DNA from: Micromonospora kangleipakensis
GTDB lineage: Bacteria; Actinomycetota; Actinomycetes; Mycobacteriales; Micromonosporaceae
NCBI RefSeq assembly: GCF_004217615.1
Contig: NZ_SHLD01000001.1
Location: 4,154,001-4,218,000 of the forward strand
Length of the DNA: 64,000 nt
Direction of reading: 5' to 3'
A model generated the notes under the pieces. It saw nothing but the letters and a program-made list of their open reading frames with translations, was not told the DNA's origin and searched no databases. The translations under genes and the position numbers were made by a program. Of the stretch, positions 35,701 through 46,300 are shown piece after piece; within the stretch, counting starts at the first letter, position 1; every line of letters begins with the position of its first letter.

Positions 35701-35908
35701 CACGGGTGCGCTCACGTTCATGCCATCCGACCTCCGCTCGCTCGCAAAGCAGGACGCTGCTCTCGACAGGTATGAGCTTCCGGCTCGGTCCGTCCTCGAA
35801 GAGGGCGGGCTTGCTGAGCTGCTAACAATGTCGGCCGTCGAGGTGGTTGTCCGACGTGTGGGCGAGGTCGCCAAGCAGGTGGCGGAGCGCGAAGGGGCGA
35901 ACGGCTGA
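32780..35908 (+). CDS. Large helical-repeat (TPR-like) protein of the trypsin operon
   Basis: This 1042-residue protein is almost wholly helical. The first 90 residues look like coiled coil (RQTAERLRRESEIDAALDN). From about residue 130 to 860, degenerate tetratricopeptide-like pairs recur, for example RIALSTGRLDEAAELLPKA, RGYLLLRQGNPGETVHLLRA and NRYEEAVAEGEVAMAG. The last 150 residues are different and beta-rich (LPELRLRLSWEVPRVRVVAD). It overlaps the trypsin/pseudoCHAT gene, so it is part of the same unit, probably the scaffold or sensor that receives an invasion signal. It has no predicted NTPase motif. Stop codon and drmD start are 207 bases apart. Confidence 0.82.
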   Translation: MNSVADLIRQTAERLRRESEIDAALDNVIQAAQAQVDLTEAATTARRLLRDRLQALEDARAELWELTKKLGHLRAILPHREEGWPEERAKLRSLLETDPAAGVAAWLQYWYGAVGAYRLDALRWLVRDVPLPAGAELLTERLEVASSALERRDWQLAAPILAVGAAGLRVKHRDVLASRTQTHLQLLLARIALSTGRLDEAAELLPKAEDGDAVAGFLALRARLHRLVGDKEEAGSLLTRAQDFDQGDLDVVVELVQQAREGSQFDAALEVAKVGVAALPSLLDIDSDLGRLLAPPAELWIAVADRGLREAMPDLAVRALEEAERLATWEEHELRAAIAERQAEVAISRIDGLSRLLRAGDHRLAAGDVERARNNFEKAVGIDLEGASGEEGSDEERRLESSAAMRLADAVSVSSALKPLRLVRSEVDDALQRMTEARAFDDLAISEAWSYLTEADLRLNLARSAEAEGIDQIWRALLAATRAVALAPAQPQRWGTLAEAARALRCDHMAEVFARHMRELDPEAGAPYHIPALANTGRIEEAMQLLGGATDPWSECVRGYLLLRQGNPGETVHLLRAVTIDPAWGWALHALLTALLLENRYEEAVAEGEVAMAGIVDRIDEHNFLDTLAQLEQFRGRFERAAELGERLLELGPDLGGGDEASSLGQTLLLRGERDAGLKLLGQGLSSYRAGPLADWVRVERPRLEALARCHRVDLGDLKSLEPIVTKRRMELQKLTDPFVELASAPAALADPSVVAHARKLASALLCLAQGDESRTVEVLAEVDSDFAYEVDSIRSHLRNLAAQRRLEAMAAEVITLSWAGMHADAAPLLARLIDEVPYQVDTLLKEQAKATSSQLRPVADVLVKLAEDPRYTTSARNVLLWLDMGEFAVESPNAAPEIVLELPSSWFKDSQDPVNDHVLFVRHLPELRLRLSWEVPRVRVVADGGLEPDGYRISFDGELVEDARVDPSVRYCSTGALTFMPSDLRSLAKQDAALDRYELPARSVLEEGGLAELLTMSAVEVVVRRVGEVAKQVAEREGANG

Positions 35909-36115
35909 CCGCCTGCCGACACGCGCCGGCGGGATGACGAGGTATCGAAGGCCAGCACTCGCCACAAAGTGGCGCCTTCCCCCTTCGGTTTCGACAAGAG
36001 GGTGGCTGTGAATCGAGAACACAGGCCTTTCGGAGGAGTGCGGTTCCGTCAGTGCCGTACATAGGGTGCTCGGGCGGCCTTCGGTCGACGCAGCCGGATC
36101 AATGGGGGAGGTACG

Positions 36116-39100
36116 GTGCCGAGCGCTACCACGGAGAAGCCGAGGATCGGTGACCTGGTCGCGGTGCGTGGCCAGCGGTGGGTGGTCAGCGACGTCCAGG
36201 ACGGCGAGCACAGCAGCCTGGCCAGCCTGCAGAGCGTCGAGGACGGCCGCTACGGCCACACCCTCGACGTGATCTGGGAGGTCGAGCCCGGGCGGCAGGT
36301 GTTGCCCAGCGGCTCGCTACCCGAGGTCATCGAAGGCAAGTTCGACTCGCCGCAGCGGCTCGCCGCGTTCCTCGATGCCGTCCGCTGGTCGGCGGTCACC
36401 TCCGCCGACGTGAAGACGTTGCAGTCGCCGTTCCGCTCCGGTGTTGCGATCGAGGACTACCAGCTCGAGCCGGTCGCCCGTGCCGTCGACGCGCCCCGGG
36501 TCAACCTGCTGCTCGCCGACGACGTTGGCCTCGGTAAGACCATCGAGGCCGGCCTGGTCGCCCAGGAACTGCTGCTGCGCCACCGCGCCCGGCGCATCAT
36601 GATCGTCTGCCCGGCCGGTCTGACCATCAAGTGGCGGGACGAGATGGCGGAGAAGTTCGGCCTCGACTTCACCGTCATCGACGCCGCGCTCTGCGCCAGC
36701 GTCCGCCGGACCCACGGCTCCGCGGCGAACCCGTTCGAGGTCTACCCGCTGAGCATCGTCAGCCTGCCGTGGCTGCGCGGGCAGAAGGCCCAGCGCCTCC
36801 TCGACGAGGTGCTGCCCGCGGACGAACCGACCTACCCGCGCACCTTCGACCTGCTCATTCTCGACGAGGCGCACCACGTCGCTCCCGCCGCGCCGAAGCA
36901 GATCTACGCGGTCGACTCGCAGCAGACCAAGCTGATCCGCCGACTCGCGCCGCACTTCACCCACCGGCTCTTCCTGTCGGCCACCCCACACAACGGTTAC
37001 CAGGCGTCCTTCACCGCCCTGCTGGAAATCCTCGACAACCAGCGGTTCGCCCGTGGCGTGGAGCCCGACCAGTCGGCGGTGAAGGACACCGTCGTCCGCC
37101 GGCTCAAGCGCGACGTGGTCAACGCCGACGGCACGCCCCGCTTCGTGGAGCGGGTCGCCTCTGCGATCCCGGTCGCCTACCCCGAGAGCGAGCGGCAGAT
37201 CCACGCTCTGCTGACCGAGTTCGCCGAGCTGCGGCGTAAGCGGCTGCACTCCCAGCGGGGCCGCAAGGCCACAGACCTGGTGACCCTGCTGCTCAAGAAG
37301 CGACTCTTCTCCAGCCCGGCCGCCTTCGCCCACACGGTGAGCGTCTACCTGGAGACGCTGAAGAGCCGCAAGGCTCCCGCCTCTCTGCCCGGCGGTGACG
37401 ACGTGCCGGAGTGGATGGAGGACTTCTTCGACGACGTCGCCACCTACGACGACGAGCAACTCGCCGACGCCGAGGACGACGCGATCGGCCGGACCCGGCC
37501 GATGCAGCCGGACGCCACAACCGACGAGATGGCTCTGCTGGAGAAGATGCTCCAGTGGGCCGAGGCACACGAGGCGCAGCCCGACGCCAAGGCCCGCGAA
37601 TTGATCACCTACCTGACCGCGGTCTGCAAGCCGGACGGCCGGCACTGGACCAACGAGCGCGTCGTGGTCTTCACCGAGTACCGCGACACGCAGATGTGGC
37701 TGGCCGAGCTCCTTCGCCAGGAGGGCCTGGCCGGGACGGCGCTCGCGCTGCTGCACGGCGGAACGCCGACCGACGACCGGGAGCAGCTCCGGCTGGCCTT
37801 CCAGACCGACCCCACCGAGCAGCCGGTACGCATCCTGCTCGCCACCGATGCCGCCAGCGAGGGCATCGACCTGCAGAAGCACTGCCACCGCCTGGTGAAC
37901 TACGACATCCCGTTCAACCCGAACAAGCTGGAGCAGCGCATCGGCCGGGTCGACCGGTACGGCCAGACCACCGCCCCCGACATCCGGCACTTCGTCGGCA
38001 CCGGCTTCGGCAGGGCCGTCGACTCGTACGAGGCGGACCTGGAGTTCCTGTCCCGGGTCGCCACCAAGGTCGCCCGGATGGAGGCTGACCTCGGCTCGGT
38101 CAACGCTGTCCTGGCCGAGGCCGTGCAGCGCCGCATGCTCGGCGAGCAGGTCAACGTGGACGTCGACAAGGCAGGCAAGAGTAAGAACAGCCGCAGCCTC
38201 CCCACGGAGGCCAACCTGCGCGAGCAGGTCGTCCGGCTCCGCGCTGACCTGGACAAGACCGTCGAGGAACTGGGCATCACGCCGGTCGCCGTCAAACGGG
38301 TCGTCGACACCGCGCTGGAACTGGCCCGCCAGCAGCCGCTGACCCGGCACCTCGACGACAAGCACCTGGTCGACGGCCTCTACACCGTCCCGCCGCTCAC
38401 CGGCTCCTGGCAGCGGGCCACCGCAGGGCTGACCGCCAAGCTGCAGCGCGACGACGAGCCGCCCCGACAACTGCCGGTCACCTTCGACTCGATGGTCGCC
38501 AAGGGCGAGGACGACATCGTGCTGGCCCACCTCAACCACCCGCTGGTCGCCATGTCGACCCGGCTGCTGCGTGCCGCCGTCTCCAACCCCGACATCGGCC
38601 TGCACCGGGTCGCCGCCGTGGTCAGCGACGACCCGGCGCTGGAGGACGTCCTGGTCGGGGCGTACTCGCGGTTCGTGCTCGTCGGCGCCGACGGCATCCG
38701 GTTGCACGAAGAGGTCCTCTACGCCGGCGGCTGGGCACCCGAGCAGGGCCGGTTCCGCCGGCTGGAGAACCTGGGCACCCTCGGCGGCATCCTCGACCGG
38801 GCCCTCACCAGCAGCACCTCAGCATCCCCACTGGTCCAGGCCCGTCTCGCCGAGCGGTGGCCGCGGATCGCCGACGGCCTTGTTGCCGCCATCGACTGGC
38901 GCTCCAACACCCGGCAGGAGGCGTTGGCGCGAAAGCTCGACCAGCGGCAGAAGGCCGAAGAAGAGCGCATCAAGCACAACCTCGACCAGTTCGCCGCAAC
39001 TCTGGAGAGCGCGCTCAAGGCACCCGAGGCCCCAGAAGAAGGCGATGAGGGTCAAGAGTCTTTCTTCACCCGAGTTCAGCTCGACGCGATGAGCAAGAGC

Positions 39101-39280
39101 AAGGAAGAACTGGCCCAGTACCGCAAGGACCGTCAATCCTGGGAGGAACGCTTGCCGGCCCTGGAAGCCGAGCGCGACCGCGAACTCGACGCCGTCGCCG
39201 CCCGCTACCGCGATCCGAAGCCGCACCGGTTCCCGGTGGCCGTGGTCTTCGTCGTACCGAAGCGGGAGGCGACCCGATGA
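36116..39280 (+). CDS. drmD: DISARM helicase DrmD (SNF2-type, class 1)
   Basis: This 1054-residue SNF2-family ATPase starts at GTG 36116 behind GGGGGAGG. Walker A is ADDVGLGKTIEAG (about 135-147), Walker B LILDEAHHV (about 248), motif III SATPHNG, and the C-terminal RecA lobe has VFTEYRDTQMW and QRIGRVDRYGQ. The C-terminal third is helical with long charged runs. DrmD is the signature component of class 1 DISARM, a phage-defence system. The gene heads a five-gene run with drmMI, drmA, drmB and drmC, all overlapping by 1-4 bases. A promoter is expected in the 207 bases upstream. Confidence 0.93.
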   Translation: MPSATTEKPRIGDLVAVRGQRWVVSDVQDGEHSSLASLQSVEDGRYGHTLDVIWEVEPGRQVLPSGSLPEVIEGKFDSPQRLAAFLDAVRWSAVTSADVKTLQSPFRSGVAIEDYQLEPVARAVDAPRVNLLLADDVGLGKTIEAGLVAQELLLRHRARRIMIVCPAGLTIKWRDEMAEKFGLDFTVIDAALCASVRRTHGSAANPFEVYPLSIVSLPWLRGQKAQRLLDEVLPADEPTYPRTFDLLILDEAHHVAPAAPKQIYAVDSQQTKLIRRLAPHFTHRLFLSATPHNGYQASFTALLEILDNQRFARGVEPDQSAVKDTVVRRLKRDVVNADGTPRFVERVASAIPVAYPESERQIHALLTEFAELRRKRLHSQRGRKATDLVTLLLKKRLFSSPAAFAHTVSVYLETLKSRKAPASLPGGDDVPEWMEDFFDDVATYDDEQLADAEDDAIGRTRPMQPDATTDEMALLEKMLQWAEAHEAQPDAKARELITYLTAVCKPDGRHWTNERVVVFTEYRDTQMWLAELLRQEGLAGTALALLHGGTPTDDREQLRLAFQTDPTEQPVRILLATDAASEGIDLQKHCHRLVNYDIPFNPNKLEQRIGRVDRYGQTTAPDIRHFVGTGFGRAVDSYEADLEFLSRVATKVARMEADLGSVNAVLAEAVQRRMLGEQVNVDVDKAGKSKNSRSLPTEANLREQVVRLRADLDKTVEELGITPVAVKRVVDTALELARQQPLTRHLDDKHLVDGLYTVPPLTGSWQRATAGLTAKLQRDDEPPRQLPVTFDSMVAKGEDDIVLAHLNHPLVAMSTRLLRAAVSNPDIGLHRVAAVVSDDPALEDVLVGAYSRFVLVGADGIRLHEEVLYAGGWAPEQGRFRRLENLGTLGGILDRALTSSTSASPLVQARLAERWPRIADGLVAAIDWRSNTRQEALARKLDQRQKAEEERIKHNLDQFAATLESALKAPEAPEEGDEGQESFFTRVQLDAMSKSKEELAQYRKDRQSWEERLPALEAERDRELDAVAARYRDPKPHRFPVAVVFVVPKREATR

Positions 39281-42200
39281 GCCGCAACTTCCGACGCCCG
39301 CCCGCCCCCGACGGCGCCGAGCAGCACCGCAACTGGCTGAGCCTGGTCGAGGTCAGCGGCCCGTTCCTCAGCCTGCCGGTGCTCCGCGCCACCTGGCCGA
39401 CCCTCGACACCCTCGACAAGAAGCAGCGCGAGCGGCTGCGGCAGGAGCACGCCACCTGGCAGGCCGACACCGCTATGGGCCAGCAGACCTGGATCGGGTA
39501 CGTGCTGCGCGACCTGCTCGGCTGGGGCGACACCCTGCACGAGGACGCCCTCGACGCCCTCGCGCACACCGTCGCCGAGCACGACACCGAGCTGCGCCCG
39601 TCGTTCGCGCTGGTCGAGCCGGGCGAGGAGGTCAAGTCCGACACCGTACGGCTGCTCGGTGTGGTCTGCCCGGCCGGCAGCCAGCCGACCGCCCGGATCC
39701 GCGACTCGGCGTGGGCCGCGACGCCGGTCGACCGGCTCGCCCACCTGTGCCGGCATCACAACATCGAGTTGGGCCTCGCCACCGACGGTCGCTGGTGGAC
39801 ATTCGTCTGGGCGCCGCGCGGCGGCGTCACCACCACTGCGGTCTTCGACGTGGTTGGTTGGCCGGAGGCGGCCGAGCGTGACGTGGTCCGCGCCTTCGTA
39901 TCGTTGCTGTCCCGGCAGCGCTTCTTCGGCGTCCCCGACGACGAGCGGCTGGTCCCGCTGCTGCGGGCGAGTCTTGGCAGCCAGGAGGAGATCACCGAGG
40001 CGCTCGGTGTCCAGGTCCGCCGGGCCGTCGAGCTGCTGGTGGCGGCGATGGGCCGCATCGACGTCCGGGACCGGGAACTCGGCGGGCGCGGCCTCCAGGA
40101 CGTCGACGCGCACGACGTCTACCGCGGTGCGGTCGCGGTGATGATGCGGATCGTCTTCCTGCTCTTCGCCGAGGAGCGCAAGCTCCTGCCCGCCGACAAC
40201 GAGCTGTACGCCACGGCGTACTCGGCCGGGCGGCTCTGCGCCGAGCTGGAGCAGCGGGTGATCGAGGGCAGCGAGGAGGACCTGGAGCACAGCGCCGCCG
40301 CCTGGCACCGGCTCCTCGCCCTGTTCAACGCGGTCTACCGGGGCGTTGACCACCCCCGGCTCACCATGCACGGCCACGACGGGTCGCTCTTCGACCCGGG
40401 CGCCACGCCTTGGCTGCCACTGACCATTGATGACCGCACCGTGCTGCACATGCTCCGAGCCGTGCAGTACGTCGAGATCGGCACCGGTAAGTCGCGGGAG
40501 CGCCGTACGCTCAGCTTCCGCGCCCTCGACGTGGAGCAGATCGGGTACGTCTACGAGGGCCTGCTCTCCTTCGAGGGCTTCCGCGCCGAGGACGTGACGG
40601 TCGGGCTGATCGGCAAGGAAGGGCTGGAGGAGGAGGTCCGGCTCGCCGACCTGGAGGCTATCGCCTGGCAGGTTGACGACGTGCCAGCGCTGGCCAAGGC
40701 GCTGGCTGAGAAGTACAAGGACTCGAAGATCGGCTCCGTCGCGGCGTTGACCAAGCGGCTGGCATCGCTCGACGGGCCGGAGCGTGAGGAGGCACGCAAG
40801 AAGCTACTCGCCGTCACCGGCGGCGACTACCCGCTCTCCGAACGACTGCTGCCGTTCGTCGGGATCATCCGTGAGGACCTGCGGGGCCTGCCTGTGGCGA
40901 TCCTGCCCGGGGCGCTCTTCGTCACGGAGTCCGCCCTGCGAAAAAACACCGGCACCCACTATACCCCTCGGAAGCTTGCGCAGGATGTTGTGGAAGGTGC
41001 ACTGGAGCCGCTGGTCTACGAGCCGGGCCCGTTGCAGACCGCCGACAAGTCGCAGTGGAAGGCGAAGTCCAGCAAGGAGATCCTCGCGCTCAACGTCGCC
41101 GACATCGCCATGGGGTCCGCGGCCTTCCTGGTTGCTGCGGCCCGTTACCTGGCCGTGCACCTGATCGAGGCGTGGTCGCGGGAGGGGGATGACCGGGCGC
41201 TCCCCCACCAGCAGCGTGGGATCGACCGGCCGGTGGATGCCGACGAGGACCCGCTGGTCATCGAGGCGCGCCGGCAGATCATCGAGCACTGCTTGTACGG
41301 GGTGGACATCAACCCCATGGCCGTCGAGATGGCGAAGCTGTCGCTCTGGCTGGTCTCCATGGACCCACAACGCCCCTTCACTTTCCTCGACGACCGCCTG
41401 GTCGCCGGCGACTCGCTCCTTGGCATCACCTCGCTTGAGCAGCTCGAATACATGCACCTGGACCCCAAGAAGGGGCGGGCGCTGCACGAGGACACTCTTC
41501 ACGGTTTCACCTCTGGAGTTCGGTCCCTCGTGGCCGAGGTCGCCGACGACCGCCGCGCCATCGGGAGGATCACCCTCGGCGATGATCCGATGGCAGCGCT
41601 CAGCAAGAAGCGCGAGCTGCTTGAGATCGCAAAGGCAAAGGCGGAGCCCTTCAGTCTCTTCGCGGACCTGACGGTCGGTGCTGTGCTGGCCTACGCCAGC
41701 AGGGGCGAGCGAGGCCTCGGCGCGGGAGCTGTCGAGGCCGCCAAGCTCGCCAACGACGTCGCCTCCGGCTCTGGCAAGCAACCAGTCGAGGAGCAGCGGA
41801 CGAGATGGCTCGCCACCGATCACGTTCCGGGCTCCTTCGACCGCAGGCCCCTGCACTGGCCGCTCGTCTTTCCTGAGGTCTTCGAGCGCGGCGGCTTCGA
41901 TGCGATCATCGGCAACCCGCCGTTCCTCGGCGGACAGAAGTTGACCGGCGCATTGGGTACGGCCTACCGCGAGCTCTTGGTCAACGGGCTCGGCCGCGGC
42001 GCCCGGGGTAGCGCCGACCTGGTCGCCTACTTCGTCCTCCGGGCCCACGACCTCCTCAACCCCTCGGGCCAGACTGGCCTTATCGCCACCAACACGCTTG
42101 CACAAGGCGACACGCGCGAGGTGGGCCTCGACCAGGTCGTTGCTGACGGAACTTCCATTCGGCAGGCGATCAAGAGCAAGCCCTGGCCGTCCAAATCGGC

Positions 42201-43326
42201 AGTGCTGGAGTACTGCGCCATATGGACAAGTCGCCGCCGGCTCGACGAAAGGGCCGAGCATCGTTCCAACGGGATCGTCGTTGCGGGAATTACTCCTTCG
42301 CTTGACCCCGCCTCCCGTGTGGCGGGTAACCCGAACCGGCTTGCCGCCAACTCGGCGATGGCATTCGTAGGCTCGTACATCCTTGGCATGGGTTTCACTA
42401 TGGAGCCGCCTGCTGCTGCTGCTCTGATTGGAAGAGACAAGCGCAATGAGGACGTTCTCTTCCCCTATCTGAATGGGCAGGATCTAAACTCCCGCCCCGA
42501 CTGCTCGGCAAGTCGCTGGGTAATCAACTTTCATGACTGGAGCGAAGACAGGGCGAAGTCGTATGTCGATTGCTACGACCAGGTGGTACGGCTCGTTAAG
42601 CCTGAGCGCGAACGGAACAATGACAGGCGGCGTCGCGAGATTTGGTGGCGCTTCACGCGCCCCGCGCCTGAACTGTATTCCTCGATCGCGGGTCTTGGGC
42701 GAGTTGTTGCCATCGCTCGGGTGAGCAAGACCGTCATGCCCGTGCTTGTGGGAACCGGTCAAGTTTTCTCCATCGACTTGAACGTCTTCGCGACGGATGA
42801 CGCGGCGATGTTGGCATTGCTGTCGAGTGCGCCCCACTATTGGTGGGCAGTCAGCCGGGCGTCGTCGATGAAGGCGGATCTCCGCTACACACCATCGGAC
42901 GTGTTCGAGACGTTCGCGTTGCCAGAGTTGACGGCAGAGATGCGCGAACTCGGGGATCGGCTGGACACGTACCGCCGGGACGTGATGTTGAGCCGGCACG
43001 CCGGCCTGACGGCGACCTACAATCTGGCTTTCGATCCGGGATGCCGGGACGAGGACATCGTGGAGCTGCGGCGCGCGCACCGTGAGATCGACGAGGCGGT
43101 CTGCTGCGCCTATGGGTGGGATGACCTGGTTGCGCTAGGGCTCGACCACGGATTCCACAAGGCCGGCGCCTACACCCGCTACACCGTTGGCCCTGCCGTT
43201 CAGCGCGAGATTCTCGACCGGCTGCTGGAGCTGAACCATCAACGCTACGCAGAGGAAGTCGAAAAGGGCCTGCACGACAGGAAGACCGGCCGCAAGGCGA
43301 AGGCCGCGGAAGGGACGTTGTTCTGA
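39277..43326 (+). CDS. drmMI: DISARM adenine methyltransferase DrmMI (PglX/Eco57I-like)
   Basis: This 1349-residue N6-adenine methyltransferase marks host DNA in class 1 DISARM. The N-terminal 500 residues are helical and carry the FLLFAEERKLLPADN segment of this family. The methylase core begins at RKNTGTHYTPRKLAQDVVEG. SAM motif I reads DIAMGSAAFLVAAARYL, the acidic adenine-side motif is LYGVDINPMAVEMAKLSLWL, and motif IV is IIGNPPFLGG (Asn880). A target-recognition-like region follows, ending near residue 1300. It overlaps drmD by four bases (ATGA) and drmA by one. Base composition drops slightly in 42.2-43.1 kb (the recognition domain), as expected for a fast-changing region. Confidence 0.94.
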   Translation: MSRNFRRPPAPDGAEQHRNWLSLVEVSGPFLSLPVLRATWPTLDTLDKKQRERLRQEHATWQADTAMGQQTWIGYVLRDLLGWGDTLHEDALDALAHTVAEHDTELRPSFALVEPGEEVKSDTVRLLGVVCPAGSQPTARIRDSAWAATPVDRLAHLCRHHNIELGLATDGRWWTFVWAPRGGVTTTAVFDVVGWPEAAERDVVRAFVSLLSRQRFFGVPDDERLVPLLRASLGSQEEITEALGVQVRRAVELLVAAMGRIDVRDRELGGRGLQDVDAHDVYRGAVAVMMRIVFLLFAEERKLLPADNELYATAYSAGRLCAELEQRVIEGSEEDLEHSAAAWHRLLALFNAVYRGVDHPRLTMHGHDGSLFDPGATPWLPLTIDDRTVLHMLRAVQYVEIGTGKSRERRTLSFRALDVEQIGYVYEGLLSFEGFRAEDVTVGLIGKEGLEEEVRLADLEAIAWQVDDVPALAKALAEKYKDSKIGSVAALTKRLASLDGPEREEARKKLLAVTGGDYPLSERLLPFVGIIREDLRGLPVAILPGALFVTESALRKNTGTHYTPRKLAQDVVEGALEPLVYEPGPLQTADKSQWKAKSSKEILALNVADIAMGSAAFLVAAARYLAVHLIEAWSREGDDRALPHQQRGIDRPVDADEDPLVIEARRQIIEHCLYGVDINPMAVEMAKLSLWLVSMDPQRPFTFLDDRLVAGDSLLGITSLEQLEYMHLDPKKGRALHEDTLHGFTSGVRSLVAEVADDRRAIGRITLGDDPMAALSKKRELLEIAKAKAEPFSLFADLTVGAVLAYASRGERGLGAGAVEAAKLANDVASGSGKQPVEEQRTRWLATDHVPGSFDRRPLHWPLVFPEVFERGGFDAIIGNPPFLGGQKLTGALGTAYRELLVNGLGRGARGSADLVAYFVLRAHDLLNPSGQTGLIATNTLAQGDTREVGLDQVVADGTSIRQAIKSKPWPSKSAVLEYCAIWTSRRRLDERAEHRSNGIVVAGITPSLDPASRVAGNPNRLAANSAMAFVGSYILGMGFTMEPPAAAALIGRDKRNEDVLFPYLNGQDLNSRPDCSASRWVINFHDWSEDRAKSYVDCYDQVVRLVKPERERNNDRRRREIWWRFTRPAPELYSSIAGLGRVVAIARVSKTVMPVLVGTGQVFSIDLNVFATDDAAMLALLSSAPHYWWAVSRASSMKADLRYTPSDVFETFALPELTAEMRELGDRLDTYRRDVMLSRHAGLTATYNLAFDPGCRDEDIVELRRAHREIDEAVCCAYGWDDLVALGLDHGFHKAGAYTRYTVGPAVQREILDRLLELNHQRYAEEVEKGLHDRKTGRKAKAAEGTLF

Positions 43327-46300
43327 TGGTCGACGTACAGGGAGGTCTCTTCCCGCATCCGCGCGGCGAGCAGCAGGCGCTCACGATGCCCGGCAGGGAC
43401 GACGCCGACCAGCAGGCACTGATCCAGCCGCTCGACGTGCCGCAGACGTTCCCCGAAGCCACCTCGTACCAGGTGCGGGATGAGCTGGAGGAGTTGATCG
43501 GGCGGGACTTGCTCGGGCCGTGGGACGGCGAGCACGAGGAGTTCCGCCCCGGCGCGATGGGCCCGCGCGAGCGCTACCTCGTCGGCATGCTGGGCCCGAA
43601 GCAGCGCCCGCGCTCCGACCGCCGCGAGGCGGCCGAGGTCGCGGACGTGGACGCCGCCGTCCAGGGCGACGGCAGCGAGGCCGAGCTGCCTGAGGTCGTC
43701 ACCCCGCAGAACCTCGGCAAGATGTGGGCCTCCTCCATGGGCCTGTCGTTCGCCGTTCCCGGCGACGTCGACGTCCTGTCGGTGACCGCCGACTGGGGCC
43801 GCTACGACCTGCGCGAGTCCGAGGACGAGAAGGGCAAGAAGCGCCGGGTCTGGTTCCGCGAGCCGGTGTCGTACCGGAAGGAAGTCCGCCTCGACGGCGA
43901 GACGTCCTACCGGATGCCGCTGACGGTCCCCGACGAGGACGACCCGGGCGTGCACCTGGCCGTCGAGGTCCGGCCGCGCAACGGCGGCCGGGTGGTGCAG
44001 CTCGCCCTGATCAATACGCAGATGGAGGCGACCAGCAACGGCGACACCGCCTGGCTCTTCCAGACCGCCCTCACCGTGACCGCGCTGGACGGCGACGCCG
44101 CCGTCTTCCTGCCGATTGATGACCCGCTCGACGGCGTGCGGGGCGTTGACGACGACCAGGAGGAGACGCACCTGCGGCTGCTCTACCGGTCGCAGCGCCG
44201 CTACGCCGCAGGCCGCAACGTGGCCGTGCACCCATCGGTGCGTGACGGCGAGCGGTGGGCGCACCAGCTCGTCACCACCTGGCTGCCCACCTACAACGTG
44301 CCGGCGACCGTCGCCCAGGTCGGCAAGGGCTCCGGCCTGGCCGGCGTGGAGCTGTCCATGGACGCCCTCGCCGCCGCCGACATCGACCGGCTGCGCACCG
44401 GGCTCGCGCCGCTGGCCGATGGGTACGAGGCATGGCTGGACGACGAGGAAGCGAAGATCCCCGGCCTGCCGGAGCCGCTCCGCAACGCTGCCGAGGCTGC
44501 GGTGTTCACCGCGCGTCGGGCCGCCGAGCGGATCCGCGCCGGCATCGCGCTGCTCACCAACCCGGAGGCCGACAAGCACGCCGACGCCCTCGCCGCGTTC
44601 CGGTTCGCCAACGAGGCGATGGCGCTGCAACGCCGGCACAGCGAGGTCGGCCGCCTCCGCGAGGACAAGGGCCTGTCGTACGCCGAGGCCAAGGCCGCCA
44701 TCGACGGACGCGGCACGGCCGCCGCTTCCTGGCGTCCCTTCCAGCTCGCGTTCGTGCTGCTCAACCTGCCGTCCATCACCGATCCGGCGCACCCCGAGCG
44801 GGCTGCTAACCGGGACGCCACCGTCGACCTGCTGTTCTTCCCCACCGGTGGTGGCAAGACCGAGGCGTACCTCGGGCTGACCGCGTTCGCCTTCGCCATC
44901 CGCCGACGCCAGGGCGTGATCGGCGCTGGCGCGGACGCCCGCAGCGGTGAGGCCGGCGTCGCCGTGCTCATGCGCTACACGCTGCGGCTGCTCACCGCTC
45001 AGCAGTTCCAGCGGGCCGCCGCCCTGGTCTGCGCCGCCGAGGTGCTGCGCCGCAAGAACGAACGCAGCTGGGGGACCGAGCCGTTCCGGATCGGCCTCTG
45101 GGTCGGCGGCGGGGTGTCGCCGAACTGGTACAACGACGCCGCCGAGCAGATCGCCGAGGCACGCGAGGCGGGCAACGGCAAGTTCACCAACGTCCTCCAG
45201 ACCCTGAGCTGCCCCTGGTGCGGCTCCAAGCTGCGCGCCGAGCGGGACCTGGTCAGCAAGGACGACCTGCGCCGCGTCTTCCTCTACTGCCCCGAGGCCG
45301 AGGGCACCGACGCGTGCCCGTTCTCCCGGACCCGCTCGCCCGAGGGCCTGCCGATCCTCACCGTCGACGAGGAGATCTACCGGTACGCCCCCAGCCTGGT
45401 CATCGCCACCGTCGACAAGCTCGCCCAGCTGCCGTGGCGCGGCTTCGCCGGCCTGCTCTTCGGCCGGGTCCGCGAACGCTGCCCCCGGCACGGCTACCGG
45501 CACGACGACCTCGACGCCCGGACCGGCTGCGGCGCCCGGCACAACAAGAAGGGCAAGCTGGAGGCCGCCACCAGCCGGCCGGTGATCCGGCTGCGGCCGC
45601 CGGATCTGATCATCCAGGACGAACTGCACCTCATCTCCGGGGCGCTCGGCACCACGGTCGGCCTCTTCGAGGCGGCCGTCGACCAACTCTGCACCTGGCC
45701 ACTGCCCGGAGGCGGCGAGGCCGGGCCGAAGATCGTCGCCTCTACGGCGACCACCAAGCGGGCTCGCGAGCAGGTGCTCGGGGTCTTCGGCCGTGACCTG
45801 GCCGTCTTTCCGCCGCCGGTCATCGACATCACCGACACGTTCTTCAGCCGGCAGGTGCCGGTCACCGTCGACAACCCGGGCCGCCGTTACCTGGGCGTCT
45901 GCGCCCATGGCATCCGAATGAAGTCCGCCGAGATCCGGATCGCGGAGATCCTGCTGCTCGCCGGGCAGACCCTCATCGACCGGTACGGCCAGCCGGCCGA
46001 CCCGTACCTGACCACGGTCGGCTACTTCAACGCCACCCGCGAGCTCGCCGGGATGCGGCGCATCCTCGACGACCAGGTCGCCACCCGGGTCCGCTCCCAC
46101 GGCCGGCGAAAGGGCCTCTCCGACCGGCTCGTCGGCACCCAGATGCTCAACGTCCAGGAGCTGACCTCCCGGATCTCCTCCGGCGACATCAGCGACGTGC
46201 TCAAGCGGCTGGAGATCGGCTTCGACCCGGAGCTCGACACCTCCGCCCGCCGGCGGGCGATCCTCGACGACGCGCGGGAGGCGTACAAGTCGAAGACGGC

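Noticed and set aside
36317..38707. A 796-codon minus-strand frame opposite drmD
   Set aside because: It has the same mirror effect; all helicase motifs are on the plus strand.
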